From the NCBI GenBank assembly GCA_002682825.1, contig NOKP01000005.1:1426001-1490000 (forward strand): a stretch of 64,000 bases of DNA, in the 5' to 3' direction. Position numbers and translations under genes: made by a program. The DNA comes from Neonectria sp. B-13 (taxonomy: Eukaryota > Ascomycota > Sordariomycetes > Hypocreales > Nectriaceae). How positions within the stretch are numbered: the first letter of the stretch is position 1; each line of letters begins with the position of its first letter. A model generated the notes under the pieces. The model made no database searches and was not told the DNA's origin. It saw only the letters and a list, made by a program, of their open reading frames with translations. Positions 1 to 11,430 of this stretch are shown here, piece by piece.

Positions 1-46
1 CCCCATCACTAGTCGCAATCTCTCTTCTCTCTTGTCTCGCCAAACA

Positions 47-683
47 ATGCAATACACGCGCGACAAGCAGAGCCATCGCCCTGTCGGCCCTCCCACCGTA
101 GGAATCCCCATGACTCGTCGCTATACGCTGTCAAGGATTCCTCGGTGTCCAACTGAGCATAAACGGGAAAAGATAGACGTTGAGGAGGAAGATGAAGAAA
201 TCTTCCCGCACTTTTGGTACGTCTGACGTTGCAACTAAACGGCCCGCATTTAACTAAACATGGATTTCTATGCTAGTATGACCTGCGAGAAGGAGTTCAT
301 CCCCCATGATCATATGTTCCTATACTGCTCTGAAAGGTACATTCTGAACCCCAGCTATCCCCGCCTCTCCCCCCACGTTCCACGTCCGTGCCGTCCGGGA
401 TGGCGCTGACAATACCCGCCCGACCAGGTGTCGGAGAATTGACCAAGCAACAACGTCAGCACCTGCAACTCCCGCGAGCCATCAGACTACAGACAACCTT
501 CCTTTCTACTCCGCATTAACCCCTGCACCCAGAGACATCATTCCACAGGCATCACCATCACGGATTACCACAGTGCTCCTAAGCTCCGCATCAGCCCCCT
601 CAGTGATTGGGAGTGGAGAAAGCACGTATAGCCACAACACATCCACTGCAACGGGGTCAACAATACGTTTCAGCTGTCTTTGA
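47..683 (+). CDS. Ecl1-family small zinc-binding protein (lifespan/stress regulator type)
   Basis: I read three exons, 47-216, 277-336 and 428-683, giving 161 aa. Both introns are GT-AG (60 and 91 nt), and the second contains a CTGAC branch-like site. Splicing creates a compact Cys cluster: C57-x2-C60 (FCMTC) and C74-x3-C78 (YCSERCRR). This is the hallmark spacing of the fungal Ecl1/2/3 family, whose yeast members extend chronological lifespan and respond to nutrient stress. A basic N-terminus is followed by an acidic run (DVEEEDEE) just before the first Cys pair, and by a long Ser/Thr/Pro-rich tail. No signal peptide or membrane segment is visible. The first ATG at 47 follows a pyrimidine-rich leader, but the gene is so close to the window edge that an upstream exon cannot be excluded. 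The family call rests on the Cys pattern alone. Confidence 0.68.
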
Positions 684-2365
684 CTTGGCTCGGAAAGCAG
701 CGCTGGCTTTCCAGGCACAAGAAGGCGGAATGCTCAGATGCCCCTACAGCGGGATCCACGGCAAAGCTCATGCCCACGAGCCATAGCACACAGACCTAGA
801 AAACAGAATGTGGTGATATTCAAGACTCAGGCGCACTTGGCGAGCATAAAAACTTCACATGTGATGGTGTCGAGTGCTTTTCTGTGAATGATCCAACGAC
901 CGCGAGCCCGACTCCCGGCAGTCCAATAGCAAAAAGATGATGCAGAGGGTGAGACAAATGCGACATTGTTTATTTTAGGTAGAGGCTAGTGAGGTTTCAA
1001 CCCTGCCAAGTCTGGGGAATTGCAGGCCAAGAGATTGTCTGTGTGGCCCCTAGAAAAATGATACATATTTTTCTTCCTTTTTTTCTTCTTTTTCTTTCCC
1101 ATTCCACATCTCGCTTTCCGGTGTCTACGTGAACGCACCTACCTAGCTAATGCGCCACAGACGTCAGGGGTTGAGTGAGTTATGGCAAGCGACTGCACCA
1201 TTAGTCTAGCACCCGCAGCACCCGCCGTGTAAAGGAAATTCGTTTCCAACGGCGGAGGTGTAAATAAATCAAGCTCAGGGTCCACAGCGTCAGAAGGGGA
1301 TCAGACGACCTCGAATGGCACAAAGGCCATTGGTTGAGACAAAGGCTCACTTGGCTCCATCCCTTCATCACCGACGGGAGGAGCTTCTGTTCACAGCCAC
1401 TCCAGATCAGGGAATGAAGAGCAACAGGTCCTGATGCCACGCGCACACCCACCCCCCCTGACAGGCGGCCTCCCTTCAGACCCACCAGAGCACCCACTAG
1501 CTAAGCGAGACGAGGGTTCTCTTATAAACTAGAAATCTTTATTCTTTGCTGTAAGTCAGTTAAGAAGATACAAGGCTTCGAAATCAGCAACACGAACAAA
1601 ATTCGAACGCTTTTCTGTTGGCTCCTAAATCCCTCACACACCCAGGCCAGGCTGGCCACCTCGGCACCCACGTGCAAATTGCTCGACACGGGCACAGCCT
1701 GCCCGGAACTTTTGATATTTTACAGCCTCCTGAGTACGTAACTAGTCGTCGAGCGCGTTCTCGGTTGTGAATCACCAGAAGGGTCCAGGCTTTCGCTCCC
1801 CCATACCCTTATTAGATTAAATTTGATCTATCGTCTAGTTGGGTCAGGCTGTCGCACGGCATGCTGAGGCCTCAGACGCAGGGCGATGAAAGCATTGATC
1901 AACAGGACAGCTACATTTTTCAATTGTACTGAATACTTGCCCTCGTGCGTGGTCCACTGGCTCAGAGCTCGTAGCGACGCGGTCATGCAACGCGCTGTCG
2001 GTGGTAATCGTGCGCTGTAGAAACAATAAGAAATCACTCATCCCGAGGGTCCTTTGGGACGGTTCCGAAATGAGTCTCCTACAAAGCAGAATCCTGGCCG
2101 TGATGACACAAGGGAGGGGTGCACCAACGGCCTTCAAGTAGTATTATCAAGAACTTTGCCATGCAGATGACAGGAAATACGGTTGCTGGACAACGGAAGA
2201 ACGGCATTACAGTAACTTCTCGGCTTCTCACCGCTACCTGCCAAACCTAGATTATAGAACCCAAATCATGATCTGCTTTTTTTATTATTCCGGGAGACCC
2301 AACGCTTATAATGCTGTCTCTGGCGTCTCTCGTGTCCCAAATCACTTCGAGGTTGTGGCAAGAAC
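684..2365. other. Intergenic region, no gene recognised
   Basis: This stretch separates the Ecl1-type gene from the RING gene. Short open frames exist on the minus strand (for example 1201-1497 and 1844-2137), but none has a recognisable motif, signal peptide or plausible splice structure. A long pyrimidine run lies near 1065-1100. I see no repeat or RNA gene here. Confidence 0.6.
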
Positions 2366-3008
2366 ATGGCTGATAGCAAGGAGCCGTCGACAACTCTTGA
2401 CAGAACACCAACCACGATATCTATCATTTTGGTAATTATCTTTGCACTTATCATTGGCGCCTTGGCGTACATTGCCAGACGAGGCTCGCCTCTGAGAAAC
2501 CTCCAGGAGGCGATGCATCAACCCGAGAATGCGACAAACACCACGCGCGGCCTAGGCAGGAACACTGTGCACCGTATTCCGTTAGTCGCCTACTGCGCCA
2601 GGTCGAGTCGGTTGGGAGATCCTCATACACTCAAGACGGAAAACAAGAAGTCTGGGCATCAGTCGAGCGACGGCGTGATACAGGTTCCGGGAGAAGCCCT
2701 CGTCCGGGACTCAAAAGCAACTCGAAGACAGTCAGAGTCACGATGCGGTGGCGACCAATCCGAATGCCCTATTTGCACGGAAGAATTTATCGATGGCGTT
2801 CTGCTGCGCCTCTTGCCCTGTCGGCACATGTTCCATCCAGCGTGCATCGACCCATGGCTCGCGTGGCGCGCTCGCACCTGTCCTATATGGTAAGTATCCC
2901 ATCGCCAGCTTGCGGGAAGAACAATGACGTTTCTGGCGTTGCGTACTGACAATTCGGCCAAGCCGCGCAAGTTTTCGAGTAAAGCCCTCCCGGGCCACGA
3001 CGGCATGA
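2366..3008 (+). CDS. Membrane-anchored RING-H2 finger protein, likely E3 ubiquitin ligase
   Basis: Two exons, 2366-2889 and 2963-3008, give 189 aa. The 73-nt intron starts GTAAGT and has a TACTGAC branch site. Splicing is needed to complete the RING: the last ligand codon is divided (TG|C), turning an apparent Trp-stop into CPICR. A single hydrophobic helix at about residues 18-36 suggests anchoring with a short N-terminal tail. The RING-H2 ligands are C134, C137, C152, H154, H157, C160, C172 and C175, the C3H2C3 order of ATL-like ligases. The predicted role is to recruit E2 enzymes at an endomembrane or the plasma membrane; the substrate is unknown. The ligand spacing is seen directly and the E3 activity is inferred from the family. 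The tail after the RING is only 14 residues. Confidence 0.85.
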
Positions 3009-3616
3009 CGGCCGTCGACAGCCTGGACCATGCTGTGTGTTGAAAAGGTGGCGCCTGTATGGCGGCCGACTGGAGGTGAGCGCGGGAAGCGAGTTGCGAG
3101 TTGCGAGTACCTGAGGGAATAAAACGATTGGCGTCCAATTGGCGAGAAAACCACGGTGAGGACTTGTACGGATAACCTGGCACTGCGCCAACCCGGGGGT
3201 TGTCTCAGCTTTCAACCCACCATGCTCCACGCCCTGTGACGCCGACTTTTCTCTTCGTTTTCTGTTGGTGCTGACCACCTAGCTGGCAGCGGCAGGCTAC
3301 CCGCTGTCTATCGCCAATGGGGAATTCTCCCCATTGATTAAAGGCATTCTGGCAATTACGCATAGGTAATGAGATGAGGTAAGGTGTATAGGACAGGGGA
3401 GAATACAGGAGAGGGGAGAACCCATGGCGCCCCCAGCCAAGGTCAGCATCTGTGTTTGGGTACATATACCGACGCATCTGTTGCTGTTGGTCTCGACGAT
3501 CCCTTTCAAGCTCTACTACCTTTCCTGCTTGCTCCCATCTCCCCCGTTCAAACTTCTTGAACCTTGCCTGCTTCACTCTTCGTCTTCTTTCTTTCCCCCC
3601 TCCTCCAAGCTCCGCC
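3009..3616. promoter_or_regulatory. Upstream region of the P-type ATPase gene
   Basis: No gene is seen here. The last 100 bases before the ATPase start codon are strongly CT-rich (about 3515-3612), a common feature around fungal transcription start sites. I saw no clear TATA box. Confidence 0.5.
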
Positions 3617-6600
3617 ATGCCTGAGGCTGACGAGAAGGACGCAGCCGCCGTCGACCACAAGGTCGGCGAGCGCATCCATTGGGACGCGGATGAGGAAGGC
3701 CTTCGACGCTCGCACCGTCGGGGGCGGCGCCCTCACAGCCGCTCTCGTTCGAGCGATTCTCTGAGCATCCACAGAGCGAGTTCAAGAAACCGCGCTAATC
3801 CATCTCTTGTCCTGCCCGTTACCTATCGCACCGTGTAAGTCGCGGTCCCTCTGTGTTCTTCGCCGCACTGCACACGGCGCTTACGATAATAACCAGTTCA
3901 TTCGACATCGAGGAATCCAAGGCCAAGGAGCAGGTAGAACTTGTCAAGGCAAAGGATGCCACGACCAAAGGTTCGACATGTTCTGCCCTTGGAAGCCAAC
4001 GGTTAACTGAAGCTCACGCGAAACAGCCCTGACGGATCTCGAGTGGCACACCCTCTCGGCCATCGACGTTGAGAAAAGACTCACCACCTCGACTACCGAC
4101 GGCCTCTCCAGCGACCAGGCCAAGAGAAGACATGAGGAATATGGCAGAAATGCCCCTTCGCCCGCCAAGACACATTGGTTCAGGACCATCTTTCTATACT
4201 TCTTTGGCGGTTTCGGAAGCATTCTTCTCACTGGCTGCATCCTGGTATTCATCTCCTGGAAGCCTTTGGGAGATCCTCCCGCCGTCGCCAACCTGGTCCG
4301 TTTGACATCTATCCGCTTCAAATCTCATGAAACTGCGGAACTTGCTAACATACCCTGTTAATAAGGCCCTCGCCATCGTTTTGCTCGCCGTCTTCTTCAT
4401 CCAAGCCTTCTTCAACATGTTCCAGGACTGGTCTACATCTCGCACAATGTCGTCCATCAAGGAGATGCTGCCCGACGAGGGCGACGTGATCCGCGACGGC
4501 CAACTCGTCCACCTCAGCGCCGCAGAGATCGTCCCCGGCGACGTCATCCGAGTCAAGGCTGGCAACAAGCTGCCCGCCGACATGCGGCTTGTCAATGTTT
4601 CCTCCGACGTCAAGTTTGACCGCTCGGTCCTCACAGGCGAATCTAAGCCTATTCATGGCACAGTTGACCATACCGATACCAATTACCTCGAGACGCACAA
4701 CATTGGCCTGCAGGGCACACACTGTATCCTCGGCTCATGCACCGGAATTGTGGTGGCGATTGGAGATAAGACCGTGTTTGGCCGTATCGCGAGTCTGACA
4801 AATGAGCCAAAGGTCAAGATGACTACTCTCGAGAAGGAGGTTCTCTACTTTGTCATCATCATTGCTAGCATCATGATTACTATGATTGCTGTTGTCTGTA
4901 TCATCTGGTTTGTTCAACTCCCGCTACTCCTTTGATCGTATCAATCGCTAACCCAATCGCCATGGCAGGGCCGCCTTTTTGAAAAAGAAACACCCCGACT
5001 TCATCAACGTCCCGACCCTCATTGTCAACTGTGTCAGCGTGGCTATTGCTTTCATCCCCGAGGGTCTTCCCATTGCGATAACTGCTGGTCTCACCATCAC
5101 TGCGAATTTAATGAAGAAGAACAAGATTCTCTGCAAGTCCCTCAAGACTGTCGAGACACTTGGCTCGGTTTCCGTCGTCTGCTCCGATAAAACCGGTACT
5201 CTTACCACGGTCAGCTCCTTTCCGTCCAAGTCTACTACTGCCCCGCGCTAACGTGGTGTCGTAGGGCAAAATGACCGTTTCTGACTGTGCCGTCGGTGGC
5301 TTGAACATGACCATTGAAGATGCACGCGGCAGGTTCGGCCAGTCCAATGCTACCACCCACCCTGTTATTCAGCTTCGTGCCATGGCAGCTCTGTGCAACG
5401 CGTCCGAGTTTGATGTCGCCACCGCAGACTCACCCTTGGCTGAGAGGAAGATCTTTGGCGATGCCACTGACCAGGCCGTCCTCCGGTTCGCCGAGTTCGT
5501 CGAAACTGGCAGCGTCGCCTACCTGCGCGCCTGCTGGCGCAAGACGTATGATCTTGCCTTCAACAGCAAAAACAAGTTCATGATCCGTTGCTTCTCGTGT
5601 GTCAAGCCGGAGTCTGTCCCTGAGACCCTGTACAAGGGATCGCTTTTCGACACTAAGGATACGTAAGTCGGCGCTCTGGCCAAGGATGATGAATCAAAGC
5701 TGACGAGACGTAGACTCCTGACAATCAAGGGTGCCCCCGATGTGCTTATTGGCCGATGCTCCTCCTATGTTTCTGAATACGGTGAAACTGTCCCTCTCAA
5801 TGCCTCTATGCGAGCCACACTCGAACAGCTCAAGAACACGTACTCGTCCCAGGGCAAGCGATGTTTGTTGCTTGCTCGGAAGATTGTCAAGAGCGCCGCC
5901 GTCCCCAGCAACCCGGAAACGATCGAATTCGAGAATGCAGTCACGAGGGAGTCCAAGTCTGGCCTCACCCTGGTTGGTTTTGTAGCCATCGTTGACCCCT
6001 TGAGGCACGACATTCCCCATGTTGTCAGCACTCTGCGCGGTGCCGGTATTCGAATTGCCATGGTTAGCAGCATTTCATCCTCCAAAACTTGAAAACAAGA
6101 CTAAACATTGCACAGGTCACCGGTGACTTTGCCCTTACTGCTCTGGCCATTGCTCGCGATGCCGGAATTGTCACCACTGACACCGTGGACGACAGCAAAG
6201 CCCTTCACCGCAACACTGGTGGTGATAATTCCGAATCGTCTGACGATCTAAAGGACACTCCCGTCTCGTACCGTGGTGCCATCGTCCTCAGCGGGCCGGA
6301 GCTCATGGCCCTCAACGAGCATCAGTGGGAGAAACTAACCCAGTATGAGGAGATTGTATTTGCCCGAACCACGCCCGAGCAGAAGCTGCGCATCGTGCGC
6401 GAGTTCCAGCGCGACAATGTCGTCGCCATGACTGGTGATGGTGTCAACGATGCCCCGTCCCTCAAGGCTGCCGATGTCGGCATCTCAATGGGCAGCGGCT
6501 CCGACATTGCAATGGAGGCGGCTGATATGGTTCTTTTGGATACATTCTCCTCCATCATCATCGCTGTGCAGTACGGCCGCGTCGTGTTTGACAATCTCAA

Positions 6601-7439
6601 GAAGGTACTGTCTACCCTTTGCCCTCCGATAATACAGCAAACTCACGCGAATCCTAGGTCATATCTTACCTACTGCCTGCTGGCTCCTTCTCTGAGTTCT
6701 GGCCCGTGATGGCATTTGTTGCCTTTGGTCTGCCGCAAGCCCTCTCGTCGTTCCTTATGATTATTATTTGGTAATACCCCATGACAGCAAAACAACTCGT
6801 GCTATACTAACTCTCAGCAGTTGTTTCACCGACTGCGCCGCCGCCACTATGCTCTCTTACGAGAAGCCGGAGGCTGACGTTCTTACTCGCCGACCTCGCA
6901 ACTTCAAGAAGGACCGTCTAGTCAACTGGCAACTCATCTTTCAGTCGTACGCAATTAACGGCGTCCTACAGACGGTTGCCTCCTTCGCCATGGCATTCTG
7001 GTACCTCGAGCGCAACGGCATCCCCTTCAGCCAGCTGTGGTTTGCCTTTGGCGAGATCCCTGCTGGCGTTGACCCGGACTACTACCTAGCCAAGACCAAC
7101 GAAGCCTCGTCCATCTACTTTGTGAACCTCGTCGTGATGCAGTGGTTCAATCTGATGGCGACAAGGACGCGCCGCCTCAGCATCTTCCAGCACCCACCCT
7201 TGTTCAACCGCGAGACGCAAAACTGGTATCTATTCCCGGCCATCATCTTCTCCCTCGTCATGGCTATCTTTTGGTTGTATATCCCCCCGCTGCGGCCTGT
7301 CCTTGGCACTACTGGCGTCCCAGTCGAGCATTGGTTTCTGCCTTTCGCCTTTGGTATGTTCCAGCTCATGCTGGATGAGGGGAGAAAGTATTGTGTGAGG
7401 ACGCGGCCCAACGGTCTGCTGGCTAAGATGGCGTGGTAA
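3617..7439 (+). CDS. P-type ATPase, Na,K-ATPase-like (type IIC-related) alpha subunit
   Basis: Ten exons: 3617-3834, 3897-3970, 4027-4295, 4366-4907, 4969-5209, 5265-5662, 5714-6062, 6116-6604, 6658-6770 and 6821-7439. They give 1103 aa with nine introns of 50-70 nt. The order of motifs is that of a P2 ATPase: a basic Arg/Ser-rich N-terminus, the cation-ATPase N domain, M1-M2, TGES (277-280), PEGLP in M4 (398-402), the phosphorylation motif DKTGTLT with D441, a nucleotide-binding domain, TGDGVNDAP (about 803-811), then M5-M10. The sequence around PEGLP, and the VETLGS stretch before the DKTG motif, match the Na,K/H,K-ATPase group better than SERCA or PMA1. M6 reads ICCFTDC where animal pumps have an IDLGTD-type motif, so the transported ion cannot be assumed. 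No beta subunit is seen nearby. It is expected in the plasma membrane or an endomembrane (inference). Confidence 0.93.
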
Positions 7440-8201
7440 GAGTGTCGTGTGCCACTATTCTGTTGATCATTCTGTTGCAAGTCAATTAGAGTTAATACAT
7501 CTGTAAATAAATACATTGGTCCTTAAGCACATAAGTTGATTCTCCACCGGCTGAACCAATCCTTCCGAGCGATTCGACTTTGTGCTCTCAAATCTGCTAT
7601 TCGGCAGGAGACACATTTCCACTTTCAGTGCACCTATCCATATTGCTTTGAAGCTCCGCTCATAATTTTAAACGCCCTTGCTCGTGACGCTCTGCAGACT
7701 TCTCAGAGTGGTTTTCTATATAGGGTGTGCCTCTGGCCCGGTAGTGTAGATCCTAAACCTGATGATTGAATTGATCTAGGATGCCTCCAGCCCGTCTTTT
7801 CCTATGAGGGGTTTCTTTTTAATCCATCCCTTTTGACTAAGATCAGGATATCGATGTATCAGAGTTTTATGCAAAACTAGCCCTTATTCCGCCACACAGA
7901 GTCAATCTAGCATTTCTCCATACACTTAAACGCATTTGACAAGGGCACATTTGACAAGGGCGCATTCGACAAGGGCGTACATGTCGCAAAGGCGCACCAA
8001 GATCAGCTCGGCATTACTGTTAGCAGTAACCAAACAAAGACGAGTCACAATTGAGACTGTGCTTTATAAACTCCACATTCCAAACGCACTGTCGCAAATC
8101 AAGTGACTGATTCTTCAGCATTCGCATAATACCAACCTGGTACAAGAGCTAGCCCGCGGTCTCATCAATTACCAACGTCGCACCCTGATCCTTATTGCAT
8201 C
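7440..8201. other. Intergenic region between the ATPase and kinase-like genes
   Basis: No gene is recognised. It contains a short tandem repeat (7931-7975) and an AT-rich TTTATAAA-like element near 8063, about 140 bases before the next start codon, which could be a core promoter element. Confidence 0.5.
7931..7975. repeat. 15-bp tandem repeat, three copies
   Basis: Three adjacent 15-base units at 7931-7945, 7946-7960 and 7961-7975 share the pattern CRCATTYGACAAGGG, with one or two differences each. It lies about 230 bases upstream of the kinase-like gene. It could be replication slippage or a small regulatory array. Confidence 0.8.
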
Positions 8202-9095
8202 ATGTCCTACCCATCAGCCAAGGTTCTTGAGGCATTTGGCATTTTGAATCCACTGAAGCCTCTGCCGGGTGGAAGAGATCTTTGTTTCGTGGCCAACGGC
8301 GTCGTACTCAAGCCCTCTGATGACGATGAGGAATCGCAATGGGTTGCGCAGCTGATCACAACATTGAGTCAAACCTTTTTCAGCACAGCATATCGCCTCC
8401 CTCGGCCGGTACCAGTCGTCGATAGTCCAGACTCGTTCGTTTACGATGGTTGGACTGCCTCTTCATTCCTTTCAGGACATGCTGAGGCGACTGTTCGCTT
8501 CCATGATTTGCTATACACTTCTCGCATGTTCCACACGGACATTGCAAAGCTCAATATTGCAAAGCCAACATTCTTGACCAAGAGACGAAATCGATTCCAC
8601 GAGGCAGATCTGGTGACTTGGGACGAGAAGGACTTAGGCGACGTCGAAAATGTCAATGGCGACGTGCTATCCATTTTCGTTGATACTTTGGATGATCTCA
8701 ACCGTCTGAAGCGGCCGCTCTCCGGCGACTTGGCCTCCCAACTGATCCATGGCGATTTAACAGGCAATGTTCTGTTTGACAGTCAATCAGACAATCCTCC
8801 CGGTATCATCGACATGACCTTTTACTGGCGGCCCCTTGCATACGCAGAGGCAATCATTGTAGCTGACGGCCTGATTTGGCATGGGCAAGGCCGGAGCCTT
8901 GTGGAAATGTTTGGAGTTGACGAAGTTCGGCTTCAGCTGCTGGTGAGGGCATTGTTCTGGCGATGCCTTGCATTTGTCATTGACCCCGAGTTGGCCTTTG
9001 TTCGATCGCATATTCCCAGGATGGATTTCAAGGGAGCGGCTAGAATTATCGGGGAAATCATCGACCGGGCTAAAGAGATCAGTATCGGCGTGTAG
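8202..9095 (+). CDS. Aminoglycoside-phosphotransferase-fold kinase-like protein
   Basis: This is an uninterrupted 297-aa frame. The phosphotransferase catalytic loop is seen as H183-G-D185-L-T-G-N189, and the metal-binding Asp follows in the IIDMTFYW motif (D204). The N-terminus carries a PLPGGRD stretch followed by VVLKPS, equivalent to a glycine loop and ATP-site Lys region. In length and in this opening it resembles an actinobacterial family of unknown function (TIGR02569, from memory) more than fungal APH proteins; this needs a search. The substrate is unknown, and antibiotic modification should not be assumed. It is probably cytosolic because no signal or membrane segment is visible. The gene stands alone, with an intergenic repeat upstream and decayed sequence downstream. 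The lack of introns and the bacterial flavour make horizontal acquisition possible. Confidence 0.75.
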   Translation: MSYPSAKVLEAFGILNPLKPLPGGRDLCFVANGVVLKPSDDDEESQWVAQLITTLSQTFFSTAYRLPRPVPVVDSPDSFVYDGWTASSFLSGHAEATVRFHDLLYTSRMFHTDIAKLNIAKPTFLTKRRNRFHEADLVTWDEKDLGDVENVNGDVLSIFVDTLDDLNRLKRPLSGDLASQLIHGDLTGNVLFDSQSDNPPGIIDMTFYWRPLAYAEAIIVADGLIWHGQGRSLVEMFGVDEVRLQLLVRALFWRCLAFVIDPELAFVRSHIPRMDFKGAARIIGEIIDRAKEISIGV

Positions 9096-9420
9096 AGTGT
9101 ATTTGGGCGACTTTTGTTCTGCATCTCGAGTATCTAAGGCATGAGCGAGTCAAATGTTGTCTGTGAAGCGACAGAGGAAATTCTCAAGATCCCAAACTTA
9201 AAGAAAGCCTTGTACGAGATCTCTAGATCCGAAATTCATCGTGGGTGGTGATTAGAGTCTTAGATAGACGACTTCATCAATGAGCGTCACGCACTACAAT
9301 TTCCACCTACCCACTAAACTGCAAATGACCTCAAGCCCAGAAGTGACAGTCGCAAATACTCCAGTGTCTCTCACCTCTAAATCGAAACATCCGGAGTAAC
9401 AGCTATCTAACAAATGTAAT

Positions 9421-9893
9421 AGATGATATTAGAAACGCACAGTACTGGGCGCAGCGGATGCTGGACGAGGTTGAGGTGGCAGCCAACAGAGGAGAAGAGC
9501 TGCATGTCCTTCAACGATGATGGCATCGAAACGCCTAGAGCTGGACCCAAGCGGTCAATTCGAGCTTACTTTGTTGCGTGCCAACGAGCAAATATTGGCA
9601 TGCCCGGCCGTTGAAGTTTGCCATGGAGATCCGGTTGCAATCATGGCCTTAAGGTCCAGATCGAAGGAGATAAAGAGGCAACGGAGGAGAGATCGCCACG
9701 CCATCAATTATCTCGACGAACCCGCACTTGCTGCCGAATCTCCGACTGTCTTTCAACCAGTCCCGCTTCAACTGCTGAACGAGGAACACTGTATACTTAT
9801 TTGCAAATCATGTCGCATAGCATTAGACAGCATCGATCATCGAGCGGCGCTTCCGTCGTGAGCATCAACTCAAGAGCCCAATACTACATATGA
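9421..9893 (+). pseudogene. Possible relic of a gene with an OrsD-like zinc-finger segment
   Basis: Coding-like sequence runs across three frames. VIDDIRNAQYWAQRM begins near 9421. A frame opening at 9517 runs to ICKSCRIALDS (near 9800), and the sense then seems to shift frame to IERRFRREHQLKSP. Read together, this gives a C-x2-C...H-like arrangement similar to the OrsD/C2H2 type found in fungal orsellinic-cluster and FluG-linked proteins. The frame changes and the lack of a start codon suggest a degenerate gene, although undetected introns are an alternative. The family suggestion is weak. Confidence 0.25.
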
Positions 9894-10656
9894 CAAACGA
9901 CTGCTGTTGATATGCCGCTGCGCTAAGGGTAAGGCACCCTACCATAGCAGGTCATATTGTACACTGATAGGTGGGAATTCTACCAACAACTACTTTAGCA
10001 GCATGGAGCTAAATGACCCCACGCTCTTCGAACTTCCCAAGATTGGGTTACTGGCCATTGCATAACAAGAGGCCCAAGTGATCTATTCCGCTACGCGATG
10101 TCACCGCCTCATTCTCGACGGTATGTCCAGAATCAACATCATCTTGAACTCCGCACCACAATAGGCGCTTAAATGCAGTCGAGGATCCACACGGCGGAGT
10201 CAGAGAGATTGTTGATCGATACGAATGTTTTGGGAATCAGTGCGGAAACCGAGGAAATGACGAACATGGTTATAGGCCCCTTTCTAAGCCTGATGACAGC
10301 AGATTGGCCAACATGTTACTTCAAATCACTCCATTAACAATGAAGATTAAGGACGTGGGGGGCGCCCCCGTTAAGGCTTCAATAAAATGATGAGAAGAGG
10401 TGGTATTTGCCATACTCGAATTGGGTACCGAAGCGGACACCAAAGAGGTTCATTCGGGATCAGCGCTCTCCCACCCAGTCGAAGCTCAGAGCGCCGACTC
10501 TGTAGAGGAGCTAGGGCGCCATCCCAAATACGAAGGGCGCAAAAGACGCATCGCCGCTATCGTTTGCATCAGAAGCAGGATGTAACACCGTCGTTGATAC
10601 ACTATTGAGGAACTCGAGAGTTTCTCTAGGCATAGACTCCACAGACAACGCTGTCC

Positions 10657-10810
10657 CGGGCAGCAGTATGTGGACATGCAGCTGTTGTTGAGTTACTCTG
10701 AGTAACCAGTAAAGCGGACCCAAATGCCAGACACCGATGGCTAGACGCGGCTAGTTCGGGCTGCAGACGGTGGGCACATGGCTGTTGTAGAGTAGCTCTT
10801 CGTAACTGGG
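10657..10810. repeat. Diverged direct repeat, two copies exactly 100 bp apart
   Basis: Copy A (10657-10710) and copy B (10757-10810) share CGGG-CAG, TGTGG/GTGGG-CACATG, GCTGTTGT, GAGTWRCTC and GTAAC blocks, with several substitutions. On the minus strand both encode a similar NSTTAACPHTAAR / YSTTAMCPPSAAR-like string, so they may once have been coding. No known element is recognised. Confidence 0.5.
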
Positions 10811-11420
10811 ATAATCGAAAGAAATGCGAAAAACTTGGAGGGAAGGACGGCGTCATGGTACGCAATAGAACGCCCGCGCGCAGCTGGATTTATGCAGTCG
10901 GTCGCTGTGTTATGCTCTGAGGCACTGAAAGAAGACAAGCCCTTGCACTCTATTTTGACTATGTTTTTAGCTCAGATTCGTTTGGTAAATGTGATTTGCT
11001 CTCTCAAAACCCTCTTAGAAGTTGATATGATCATTGCATGCAGATGCTCACATGTGGACGCGAGATGTGCTACGCAGTAGGCTCCGGCATACGCTGCGAC
11101 ACACTAAGCCATTTTTAGGAGCATCGCCCGCCAAGACAAACCATGTGTCTATCACTCATCCACCTAGAGCTATTAGTTGATACACATACCAGCCTTAGAT
11201 GTGTATTTCTCGAAGTAAGCGTACCGTTTGTAAGGTGTTCTGAGTAAGCAAGTGCCATCGGACAAAAGGATGTCAAAAGAGCCAGCGTAGAGTGCTGACA
11301 TATCCTACGTTGGGTGACCACTGACCGTGCAGTAGCTTCTGCTCTAACTCAATTGGGCAACATTGTCCGCCAAGACATTGAATCCAAGGAATTGATCAGA
11401 TTCCTCAGATTGACCGATCT

Positions 11421-11430
11421 CTATATAAAT
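11421..11430 (+). promoter_or_regulatory. TATA box of the isochorismatase-type gene
   Basis: CTATATAAAT lies about 85 bases upstream of the start codon at 11511, followed by an A/C-rich leader ending AACACATCACA before the ATG. The spacing is right for a fungal core promoter. Confidence 0.65.

Noticed and set aside
1201..2137. Several minus-strand open frames
   Set aside because: They are short, overlapping and without motifs; they are expected by chance in sequence of this composition.
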